Positions 1-6,896 of a DNA stretch of 11,440 bases are shown piece after piece. How positions within the stretch are numbered: position 1 is the stretch's first letter; every line of letters starts with the position of its first letter. Position numbers and translations under genes: made by a program. This DNA is from Thermococcus sp. (GTDB lineage: Archaea > Methanobacteriota_B > Thermococci > Thermococcales > Thermococcaceae), in assembly GCA_027065835.1 (NCBI GenBank), contig JAMONK010000115.1, positions 1 to 11,440 of the forward strand, given 5' to 3'. Under the pieces are notes generated by a model. The model had not been told where the DNA came from, did not search any database, and was given only the letters and a program-made list of their open reading frames with translations.

Positions 1-14
1 CGCCCCATTTATCT

Positions 15-78
15 TTTCGGGCGGAAGGTCCCTTCCGAAAGGAAGTGGCAGTTCGTCTTTTGGTCAGACCAAAAGAAC
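15..78. terminator. Cluster of inverted repeats downstream of the OsmC gene
   Basis: Three palindromic units follow the OsmC stop codon, reading leftward. Positions 57-75 form a 9-bp inverted repeat around a single central base, extended by GTTC (51-54) pairing with GAAC (75-78) across a small bulge. CGGAAGG (22-28) pairs with CCTTCCG (31-37). CTTCC (32-36) can instead pair with GGAAG (41-45) around a GAAA tetraloop, so the two left hairpins are mutually exclusive. On the minus strand a T-run (TTTTTG) lies directly after the stop. The simplest reading is a transcription termination or 3'-end processing region. A structured RNA or protein-binding site is also possible, and the window edge cuts off the context. 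Confidence 0.4.
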
Positions 79-83
79 AAAAA

Positions 84-488
84 TCAGTGGATTATCTCGT
101 AGCTGTAGGTCAACTCGGCCCCGCTCAACTTCACGTGCGCGGAGGCGGAGCAGTACTTGTCCTGGCTGAGTTCTATGGCCCGTCTCACCTTCTCCTCAGA
201 GACATCACCGTGCACCCTGTAGTGGATGTGGACCTTCCTGTAAATCCTGGGATGTTCCTCACGCCTCTCGCCGCTTATCTCCACTTCCAGCCCCGATATA
301 GGCTCCCGCATCTTCTGCAGTATCATGACAACATCGTACGCGGTGCAACCGGCGACACTCAAAAGCAGGAGCTTCATGGGACTTATACCCCCTTCCCCAA
401 GGATAACCGAGCATTTGTCCTCTTCGATCCTCCCAACGAACTGCGTGTCCTTAAACCATTCCACTCTACCCCTGACCTCTCCGGCCAT
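84..488 (-). CDS. OsmC/Ohr family protein
   Basis: A small (134 aa) cytoplasmic protein of the OsmC family, whose members reduce organic hydroperoxides through two cysteines or act as related redox proteins of unknown substrate. The two expected cysteines are visible: C48 in AGCTAYDV, at the start of the long central helix, and C113 in DKYCSASAH. A third cysteine (C26) is extra. The N-terminal half carries the GGISPMKLLLLSVAGC segment typical of the family, and the length matches the short YhfA-like branch rather than true Ohr. The ATG at 488 is preceded by GGGGATC, a plausible SD. The gene diverges from the radical SAM gene, and the 58-bp spacer holds a TTTAAA element. The family call is firm; peroxidase activity is inferred. 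Confidence 0.9.
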   Translation of the reverse strand: MAGEVRGRVEWFKDTQFVGRIEEDKCSVILGEGGISPMKLLLLSVAGCTAYDVVMILQKMREPISGLEVEISGERREEHPRIYRKVHIHYRVHGDVSEEKVRRAIELSQDKYCSASAHVKLSGAELTYSYEIIH

Positions 489-518
489 TCTGATCCCCGG
501 TTCATACTCCAGAAAAGG

Positions 519-540
519 GTTTAAATGAGTTTTGAAAACT
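519..540. promoter_or_regulatory. Divergent promoter with 13-bp palindrome
   Basis: The spacer between the OsmC and radical SAM genes contains a self-complementary TATA-like TTTAAA (520-525) that could serve either direction. It lies about 32-37 bp upstream of the OsmC ATG and about 22-27 bp upstream of the radical SAM ATG. Next to it is AGTTTTGAAAACT (528-540), a perfect inverted repeat around one G, ending 6 bp before the radical SAM start. A factor bound there would sit over the radical SAM start region and next to the shared TATA. No SD precedes that gene, so its mRNA may be leaderless. The regulatory role is inferred from geometry only. Confidence 0.45.
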
Positions 541-546
541 TAACAC

Positions 547-1389
547 ATGTACATCAGGCCCTTTGACCCCTGGAAGTCAAGGCTCTGCACCTGCCCCTTC
601 AAATACACCCTCAACGTTTACACCGGCTGCGATCACGCCTGCGTTTACTGCTACATCACCTCGTACATTCCCAAGGCGTTCCACGTGAGGACCAAAGAGG
701 GTCTCCTGCCCGTGTTGGAGAGGGAACTGAGGCGGCTGGATAAAAGGTACATCGTGGCGCTGTCCTATTCGTCGGACCCGTACCCCAGGATTGAGAGGGA
801 GCTGGGCATAACTAGGAAAGTTCTTGAGCTATTAAAGCGCTACAACGTCCGCTGCCTCCTCCTGACGAAATCCGACATCTTCAAGAGGGACATCGACCTA
901 CTGAGCGGAATGAAGTGCGCCGTTGGAATAACGGTAACCACCGTAAACGAGAAGAAGGCGAGGCTTCTTGAGCCAAACGCCCCACCACCCAGGAAGAGAA
1001 TCCGAGCGCTGAAGAAAGCAAGAGAAGCGGGCATTCCAGTCTACGCACGGATAGATCCGATAATCCCGTTCTACACCTGGGAAGATTTTGGGGCGACCCT
1101 CAGTGCCCTGGAGTTCGTCAGCCATATAACGGTATCAACGCTGAAGCTGAGGTCGGACATCGGAAAAAGGATGGAGGCCAAGTTTCCAGAGCTCATGGCG
1201 AAGCTGAACCCCCTCTACGAAAAGGGGGAACGGGTGGGAGGGTACAGGTACCTTCCCAGGGAGCTGCGGTTTCAGATCCTGAAGGAGGCAGAGAGAAGGG
1301 TAAAGAACGCGGGGATTACGTTTGGCTCATGTCGGGAGGGGTATCATTCGTATCCGAGCTGTGATGGTTCCCATTTAGTTCCTCCCTGA
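547..1389 (+). CDS. SPL-like radical SAM protein
   Basis: A 280-aa radical SAM protein resembling the spore photoproduct lyase-like family (COG1533). The [4Fe-4S]/SAM motif is C28-x3-C32-x2-C35 within GCDHACVYCY. It is followed by features of a radical SAM barrel: SYSSDPYPRIE, the LLLTKSD strand, AVGITVTTVNE, and PVYARIDPIIP. Four further cysteines occur at the termini: C14 and C16 before the core motif, and C262 and C272 near the C-terminus. They could ligate an auxiliary cluster. The substrate is unknown; archaeal members of this family are not sporulation enzymes. The ATG lacks an SD but lies just downstream of a TATA-like element, so leaderless expression is plausible. The 3' end overlaps the convergent C26-like gene by 74 bp. 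Confidence 0.9.
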   Translation: MYIRPFDPWKSRLCTCPFKYTLNVYTGCDHACVYCYITSYIPKAFHVRTKEGLLPVLERELRRLDKRYIVALSYSSDPYPRIERELGITRKVLELLKRYNVRCLLLTKSDIFKRDIDLLSGMKCAVGITVTTVNEKKARLLEPNAPPPRKRIRALKKAREAGIPVYARIDPIIPFYTWEDFGATLSALEFVSHITVSTLKLRSDIGKRMEAKFPELMAKLNPLYEKGERVGGYRYLPRELRFQILKEAERRVKNAGITFGSCREGYHSYPSCDGSHLVPP

Positions 1390-2158
1390 CCTCCGCCTCG
1401 AGCTCCCTCCGGCTGAGCTCCAGTTTCTCGGAGTGATAATCCCTGGCTGCCCTGACGAACGCCTCAAAAAGGGCACCCATCTCCGGGAGGTACTCGGCCT
1501 GCCACTGGAGTCCAAGCACGAAGGTTCCCTCCCCCTCAATAGCCTCGGTGAGGCCGTCGTCCGCGTACGCGACCGGCTTCAACCCATCCCCGACACGCTT
1601 CACGGCCTGATGGTGGAAGCTGTTGACGCGCATGAACACCTCGTTGGTGCCCCCTATATCCAGAACTTCTTTGAGGAGCTCGTAGAGCATTGAGCTGGTC
1701 TTTATTCTGAGTCCGTGAACGCGCTGACGTGGATCCATACTCCCCGGATCCCAGTCATGCTTTATGGCCTTTGGAATCTCCCTGACGTCCTGATAGAGGG
1801 TTCCACCGAGTGCGACGTTTATCACCTGCATCCCCCTGCCTATCCCGAGCAGGGGAATCCCCTCCTCCACAGCCAGCCTGACGAGTCGAATCTCGAACTC
1901 ATCCCTGGCGACGTCAACGTATTTTATCGACTCGGAGGGGTCCTCCCCGTAGGCCCTGGGGTGCACATCCGGTCCCTCTATGAGGAGTATCCCATCCACG
2001 TGCCCCAGAACGTCCTCGGGGTTGCCGTTGACCCCGAAGACGGAGGGCAAACCGCCCGCAGAGATGACGTTGCGGAGGTGAGTACTATCAAGAAAGAGTC
2101 TCCCGGTGGAGTAGTCCATCCTACCCACGATACCGATTAAAGGCCGCACCTTGACCAC
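1316..2158 (-). CDS. Peptidase C26 / class-I glutamine amidotransferase-like protein, probably inactive
   Basis: A 280-aa member of the gamma-glutamyl-gamma-aminobutyrate hydrolase (PuuD-like) branch of class-I amidotransferases. Family landmarks are PLIGIVGRM at the N-terminus, IEGPDVHPRAYGEDP (61-75), the nucleophile-elbow region (101-125) ending INVALGGTLYQD, VNSFHHQAVK (178-187), and the C-terminal GLQWQAEYLPE. Active members read GICRG and QWHPE at these places. Here the nucleophile position is Gly107 (codon at 1838-1840) and the His position is Gln220 (1499-1501); only Glu222 of the triad remains. Hydrolase activity is therefore unlikely, and a binding or regulatory role is possible. 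Residues after about 240 form a polar extension, the last 24 in antisense overlap with the radical SAM gene. The start is GTG 2158 or GTG 2149; neither has a well-spaced SD. Confidence 0.85.
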   Translation of the reverse strand: MVKVRPLIGIVGRMDYSTGRLFLDSTHLRNVISAGGLPSVFGVNGNPEDVLGHVDGILLIEGPDVHPRAYGEDPSESIKYVDVARDEFEIRLVRLAVEEGIPLLGIGRGMQVINVALGGTLYQDVREIPKAIKHDWDPGSMDPRQRVHGLRIKTSSMLYELLKEVLDIGGTNEVFMRVNSFHHQAVKRVGDGLKPVAYADDGLTEAIEGEGTFVLGLQWQAEYLPEMGALFEAFVRAARDYHSEKLELSRRELEAEVREELNGNHHSSDTNDTPPDMSQT

Positions 2159-2180
2159 CCATCAAGAGTTGGACGGAAGC

Positions 2181-2188
2181 ATAAAAAG
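2181..2188 (-). promoter_or_regulatory. TATA element of the C26-like gene
   Basis: On the minus strand the sequence reads GGAAAGCTTTTTATGC, a purine-rich BRE-like stretch followed by a T-rich TATA box. Its centre is about 26 bp upstream of the GTG at 2158. Transcription would therefore begin at or next to that codon, giving a leaderless or nearly leaderless mRNA. This supports a separate promoter from the upstream aminotransferase gene, 77 bp away on the same strand. Confidence 0.45.
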
Positions 2189-2235
2189 CTTTCCAAGCAA
2201 CGCACGTTTAAAGGTGACAAAAGAGAGGGGAGTAT

Positions 2236-3477
2236 TCAGGTCCTTAAGGCCTTTATCTCCGCCTCAAGGACTTCCGCAAGCCGCTTAACCCCCTCACGTA
2301 TCTTTTCCTCCGGCACGTAGGTGAAGTTAAGCCTCATCGCGTTCTTGACCTCGCGGTGGACGAAGAACGCTTCACCAGGCACGTAGGCAACGCCCTTTGA
2401 GACGGCCTTTTCCATGAGGAGTTTCGTGTCTATCCCCTCCGGGAGGGTTGCCCAGACGAACATTCCACCCTCGGGCTTTGTCCATTTGACTCCCTCGGGC
2501 ATGTACTCCTCAAGGGCCTCAAGCATGGCGTCCCTTCTCGGTTTGTAGAAGTTCACTATCTCCGGTATGTGCCTGTCGAGGTGTCCCTCCTCAACGTACT
2601 TCCAGGCGATCGCCTGCCCGAGTGTGTTGGTGCACAGGTCAATGCTCTGCTTGGCGATCTCCATCTTCCGTATAAGGTGTGGGTGGGCCGCGATCCATCC
2701 TATCCTCATCCCGGGGGCCAGTATCTTGGAGAAGGTCCCCAGGTAGATCACCCTGCCCTCCTCATCGAAGTGCTTGATCGGTGGAACCGGTTCACCTGAG
2801 TACCTGAGCTCGCTGTAGGGGCCGTCCTCAACCACGATGAAGTCGTACTCACTGGCGAGCTCTATCAGCTTCTTCCGTCTCTTGAGGGTCATCGTGACAC
2901 CCGCAGGGTTCTGGAAGGTGGAAACGGTATAGACTAGCTTTACTCTCTTCCCCTTCCGTTTGAGCTCCTCCAGCTTCTCCTCAAGGGCGTCAACACGCAT
3001 GCCTTCCTCATCCATGGGGATGCCCATCATCTCGGGGTCGTAGTAGTTGAAGGCCTGTATGGCGGCCAGGTAAGTCGGGGCCTCGACGAGTATTATGTCA
3101 CCGGGGTTTATAAACGTCCTGCCGATGAGGTCGAGGGCCTGCTGAGAGCCCGCGACGATCATTATCTCGACCTTGCTCATTGGAATCCCGTAACGTTTCT
3201 CCATCCACCTGGCAAGGGCAAGGCGAAGGGGTGTGAAACCCTTGGTGGTCCCGTACTGGAGGGCCTTGTCGGCGTGGTTCTCCAGAACGTCAACGGCGAT
3301 CCCCTTGATGACGTCCACGGGAAAGGTCTCAGGGGCGGGGAGGCCCCCGGCGAGGCTTATAACGTCGGAGGATTCGACGAGCTTTAAAAGTTCCCTAACC
3401 TCGGACGCCTTCATGCCCAGTGCCTTTTCCGAGAAGAACGACTCAAAGTTCAGTGATCCCGAACCCAGCTTTTTCAT
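2236..3477 (-). CDS. PLP-dependent aminotransferase (2-aminoadipate/kynurenine/aromatic type)
   Basis: A fold-type I, class I/II aminotransferase, 413 aa from the chosen start. Motifs in order: ISLAGGLPAPETFP near the N-terminus, QYGTTKGFTPLR, GSQQALDLIGRTF (cofactor phosphate region), FQNPAGVTM, VVEDGPYSELRYSG (the Asp-x-x-Tyr that contacts the PLP ring), and LGTFSKILAPGMRIGW with the Schiff-base lysine. The C-terminal part has WTKPEGGMFVW and MRLNFTY. Close Thermococcales relatives transaminate several amino acids, including aromatic ones, kynurenine and 2-aminoadipate, with 2-oxoglutarate; the exact substrate cannot be read here. The frame is open to ATG 3549, but ATG 3477 has a strong SD (GGAGG, 8-nt spacer), matches the usual family N-terminus, and fits the TATA box at about 3572. 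The gene diverges from the isomerase gene. Confidence 0.9.
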   Translation of the reverse strand: MKKLGSGSLNFESFFSEKALGMKASEVRELLKLVESSDVISLAGGLPAPETFPVDVIKGIAVDVLENHADKALQYGTTKGFTPLRLALARWMEKRYGIPMSKVEIMIVAGSQQALDLIGRTFINPGDIILVEAPTYLAAIQAFNYYDPEMMGIPMDEEGMRVDALEEKLEELKRKGKRVKLVYTVSTFQNPAGVTMTLKRRKKLIELASEYDFIVVEDGPYSELRYSGEPVPPIKHFDEEGRVIYLGTFSKILAPGMRIGWIAAHPHLIRKMEIAKQSIDLCTNTLGQAIAWKYVEEGHLDRHIPEIVNFYKPRRDAMLEALEEYMPEGVKWTKPEGGMFVWATLPEGIDTKLLMEKAVSKGVAYVPGEAFFVHREVKNAMRLNFTYVPEEKIREGVKRLAEVLEAEIKALRT

Positions 3478-3567
3478 CAGCTTTTCCTCCACTTCTATCC
3501 CCCCATTAAAATGAACACTTCTGAACACGTCCTCAATTCTATACATCATTAGGATGGCGGCGATTGG

Positions 3568-3576
3568 TTATAAATC
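3568..3576 (-). promoter_or_regulatory. TATA element of the aminotransferase gene
   Basis: The minus strand reads AGATTTATAACC here, a good archaeal TATA box. Initiation about 25-27 bp downstream would fall at about 3545-3547, on top of the most upstream ATGs (3549 and 3546). This leaves a leader of about 70 nt before the SD-bearing ATG at 3477 and is one reason for preferring that start. Confidence 0.55.
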
Positions 3577-3599
3577 TTTCTGCAATAAGCGTTAGACGC

Positions 3600-4696
<1,097 letters not shown>

Positions 4697-4709
4697 ACCT
4701 CTTCTCCCA

Positions 4710-4740
4710 CCCTTTTTCTAAAGGTAGGCCTTAAAAAGGG
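4710..4740 (+). terminator. Hairpin between isomerase and nop5 genes
   Basis: CCCTTTTT (4710-4717) pairs with AAAAAGGG (4733-4740), and inside it AAGG (4721-4724) pairs with CCTT (4729-4732) around a 4-nt loop, with CTA left unpaired. It starts 13 bp after the isomerase stop and includes a T5 run. It is a candidate terminator for the isomerase mRNA. It ends about 10 bp before the nop5 TATA, so an effect on nop5 is not excluded. Confidence 0.45.
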
Positions 4741-4746
4741 GTATGC

Positions 4747-4756
4747 CTTTTATACC
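4747..4756 (+). promoter_or_regulatory. TATA element of the nop5-flpA operon
   Basis: CTTTTATACC is a good TATA box. Initiation about 26 bp downstream would be near 4778, very close to the candidate start codons (GTG 4778, ATG 4781, ATG 4787). The leader would then be extremely short. CTTAAAAAGG at 4730-4739 is a second possible element that would leave a normal leader. Confidence 0.5.
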
Positions 4757-4786
4757 ACCAGAGCAAAAAATGAAAGGGTGATGGCT

Positions 4787-6073
4787 ATGAAAGCGTACAT
4801 TGCTGAAAACGTCGGGGGCATTTACGCCTTCGACGGGGACGGTAACCTCATCAAGCACCGGGAGTTCTCAGAGGTTCCCGAGGCGAGCCTTGAAGGGCTC
4901 CTCAAAGGAGAGCCCGTGGAAGAGTTGCTCTCATTCTTGGACGAGCTGGGTGCAAACGGATACGACGAGTTTATTGTTGAGAGCCCTGAACTGGGAAGGA
5001 AGCTGAAGGAGCTGGGGTACAACGCGGTCGGCGAGTTTCCGAATCCCGCGGGAGAGAGCCTCAGAAGGTCCCCTGCCGAGTTCCTTGGGGAGGACTGGTT
5101 CGAGAGATACTTCAAAGCCGGTGTGGCGCTCACCAGGATGCGCATTCAGGAGCAGAGCGGTGCGAGGGACAAGATGGTCATCCAGGCCATAGAAGCACTT
5201 GACGATATCGATAAGGTGAACAACCTTCTAATATCACGCCTTAGGGAGTGGTACGGTCTCCACTTCCCTGAACTCGACGAGATCCTTCCGAAGCATGAGC
5301 AGTACGTGACGTTCGTCAAGAGCGTAGGCGACCGAAACAACGCAACAAAGGAGAGGCTCATAAAACTGGGTTTCAATGAAGCGAAGGCCGAAAAAATCGC
5401 TAACGCGGCCAGAAACTCAATGGGCGCTTCGCTGGGCAAATTCGATATGGCCATAATCCAGAGGCTGGCCAGCGAGGTGGACGACCTCTACAGCCTCAGG
5501 AGGGAGATAGAAGACTACCTTGAGACCGCTATGGACGATGTGGCCCCCAACCTGAAGGGACTCGTGGGAGCGAAGCTCGGTGCCCGGCTGATAAGCCTCG
5601 CGGGGGGCCTGAGGGAGCTGGCGATGATGCCGGCATCAACCATTCAGGTTCTCGGAGCCGAGAAAGCCCTGTTCAGACACCTCAGGAGTGGCGCAAAGCC
5701 GCCCAAGCACGGGGTTATCTTCCAGTACCCCGCCATAAACCGCTCGCCGTGGTGGCAGAGGGGCAAAATCGCGAGGGCTCTGGCGGGGAAGCTCGCTATA
5801 GCGGCGCGCGTTGACTATTTCTCCGGTGAATACATAGCGGAGGAATTGAAGAAGGAAGTAGAAGCCAGAATTGAGGAGATAAAGGGTAAATACCCCAACC
5901 CGCCGAAGAAAAAGGCAAAGCCCGCAAAGGGCACGAAGAAGGAGAAGAAAAGGTTCTTCAAGGGCGAGAAAAAGGGCAAGGGACCCAAGGGCAGGAAAGA
6001 CAAAGGCAGGGGCAAGAAGGGCGAGAAAAGTGGGAAGAAGAAAAAGAAAAAGGAGAAAGGCAGGAAGAGGTGA
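4787..6073 (+). CDS. nop5: Nop5 (Nop56/Nop58 family), C/D-box RNP core protein
   Basis: Scaffold protein of archaeal box C/D RNPs: it binds L7Ae with guide RNA and recruits fibrillarin for 2'-O-methylation of rRNA and tRNA. From ATG 4787 it is 428 aa. The N-terminal fibrillarin-binding domain (about 1-125) begins MKAYIAENVGGIYAFD. A long helical, coiled-coil region follows (about 125-240). The C-terminal Nop domain carries the family core: GAKLGARLISLAGGL, MPASTIQVLGAEKALF, HGVIFQYPAI, and RGKIARALAGKLAIAARVDYFSG. Residues 368-428 form a tail of 61 residues with 28 Lys and 5 Arg. GTG 4778 and ATG 4781 are in-frame alternatives. ATG 4787 is preferred because AGGGTGAT then acts as SD and the protein starts as family members do. 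flpA follows after 5 bp. Confidence 0.95.
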   Translation: MKAYIAENVGGIYAFDGDGNLIKHREFSEVPEASLEGLLKGEPVEELLSFLDELGANGYDEFIVESPELGRKLKELGYNAVGEFPNPAGESLRRSPAEFLGEDWFERYFKAGVALTRMRIQEQSGARDKMVIQAIEALDDIDKVNNLLISRLREWYGLHFPELDEILPKHEQYVTFVKSVGDRNNATKERLIKLGFNEAKAEKIANAARNSMGASLGKFDMAIIQRLASEVDDLYSLRREIEDYLETAMDDVAPNLKGLVGAKLGARLISLAGGLRELAMMPASTIQVLGAEKALFRHLRSGAKPPKHGVIFQYPAINRSPWWQRGKIARALAGKLAIAARVDYFSGEYIAEELKKEVEARIEEIKGKYPNPPKKKAKPAKGTKKEKKRFFKGEKKGKGPKGRKDKGRGKKGEKSGKKKKKKEKGRKR

Positions 6074-6078
6074 GATAA

Positions 6079-6759
6079 ATGAGGATCAAACCCCACAGGT
6101 TCCCCGGCGTTTACATCTTCGTGGACGAGGACGGAAGCGAGAGGATAGCCACCAAGAACCTCGTGCCCGGCCAGAAGGTCTACGGTGAGAGGACGATAAG
6201 GTCGGAGGGAGAGGAGTACCGCATCTGGAACCCGAACAGGTCCAAACTCGGTGCGGCGATACTCAAAGGACTCAAAAACTTCCCAATAAAGCCCGGCTCA
6301 CGGGTCCTCTACCTGGGAGTTGCAAGCGGAACGACCGCCAGCCACGTTAGCGACATAGTCGGATGGAAGGGAGGAGTGTTCGGAGTGGAGTTCTCACCCA
6401 GGGTTCTCAGGGAACTCGTCCCGCTGGTGGAGGAGAGGAGAAACCTCGTACCAATACTGGGGGACGCTACCAAGCCGGAGGAGTACCGCGCTCTGGTCCC
6501 CGAGGTTGATGTTATATTCGAGGACGTTGCCCAGCCCACCCAAGCCAAGATACTCATAGACAACGCCAAGGCCTACCTCAAGCCCGGCGGATACGGGATG
6601 CTCTCGGTCAAGAGCAGAAGCATCGACGTCACAAAGGAGCCGGAACAGGTGTTCCGGGAGGTTGAAAAGGAGCTTTCAACATACTTCGAGGTCGTTGAGG
6701 AAATCTCGCTCGAACCATACGAAAAGGACCACGTCCTGTTCGTTGTTCGGAAACCTTGA
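6079..6759 (+). CDS. flpA: Fibrillarin-like rRNA/tRNA 2'-O-methyltransferase
   Basis: The SAM-dependent methyltransferase of box C/D RNPs, 226 aa, the normal archaeal length (no GAR domain). The N-terminal beta-rich part reads [14 protein letters not shown], and [12 protein letters not shown] leads into the Rossmann domain. SAM-site features are [17 protein letters not shown] (76-92), GVEFSPRVL with E104 ending strand 2, GDATKPEEY with D129, and [12 protein letters not shown] (147-158) with the fibrillarin signature. The C-terminus has [14 protein letters not shown] and [12 protein letters not shown]. The gene begins 5 bp after nop5, and its SD (GAGGTGA) overlaps the nop5 stop codon, so the two partners are co-transcribed and probably translationally coupled. 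No separate promoter is seen. Confidence 0.97.
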   Translation: MRIKPHRFPGVYIFVDEDGSERIATKNLVPGQKVYGERTIRSEGEEYRIWNPNRSKLGAAILKGLKNFPIKPGSRVLYLGVASGTTASHVSDIVGWKGGVFGVEFSPRVLRELVPLVEERRNLVPILGDATKPEEYRALVPEVDVIFEDVAQPTQAKILIDNAKAYLKPGGYGMLSVKSRSIDVTKEPEQVFREVEKELSTYFEVVEEISLEPYEKDHVLFVVRKP

Positions 6760-6772
6760 GCCTTTATCCCTT

Positions 6773-6781
6773 CGATTTTTA
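6773..6781 (+). terminator. T-run terminator of nop5-flpA
   Basis: GATTTTTAA follows the flpA stop by about 14 bp in an AT-rich stretch, as expected for an archaeal intrinsic oligo-T terminator without a required hairpin. The spacer separates convergent genes. Confidence 0.45.
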
Positions 6782-6820
6782 ACCCATTTACAATTTTAGA
6801 AAACATAATCATAATAAATC

Positions 6821-6830
6821 AGAGAAAAAG
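6821..6830 (-). terminator. T-run terminator of the CGP-CTERM gene
   Basis: On the minus strand CTTTTTCTCT follows the stop codon by 7 bp and precedes an AT-rich stretch. It is a plausible oligo-T terminator facing the flpA terminator in the same 77-bp spacer. Confidence 0.4.
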
Positions 6831-6836
6831 GATCAG

Positions 6837-6896
6837 TCATCTGCGCTTTCTGATGAGTAAGGGGAGTAAAGCCAAGCCAAGTAGGGCTGCTGGGCC
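6837..6896 (-). other. CGP-CTERM sorting/anchor segment
   Basis: The last 20 residues are Cys-Gly-Pro, a short Leu-rich hydrophobic helix and RKRR at the C-terminus. This tripartite layout is the CGP-CTERM domain known from many surface proteins of Pyrococcus and Thermococcus. The Thr-rich stretch before it and the single Cys suggest membrane anchoring, probably with lipid attachment. The processing enzyme is not in this window. Confidence 0.9.

Noticed and set aside
1..20. Promoter-like CGAAAAGATAAAT followed by ATG on the minus strand at the window edge
   Set aside because: Too close to the edge to test; the same bases take part in the hairpins.
3430..3480. C/D-box guide RNA-like boxes (CTGATGA, then CTGA about 24 nt later on the minus strand)
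   Set aside because: They lie in the coding start of the aminotransferase, with no second C/D pair or terminal stem; explained by coding sequence and SD.
6846..6860. CTGATGAGT C-box-like motif at the end of the CGP-CTERM gene
   Set aside because: No D box at suitable spacing, and it is fully explained by codons near the stop.
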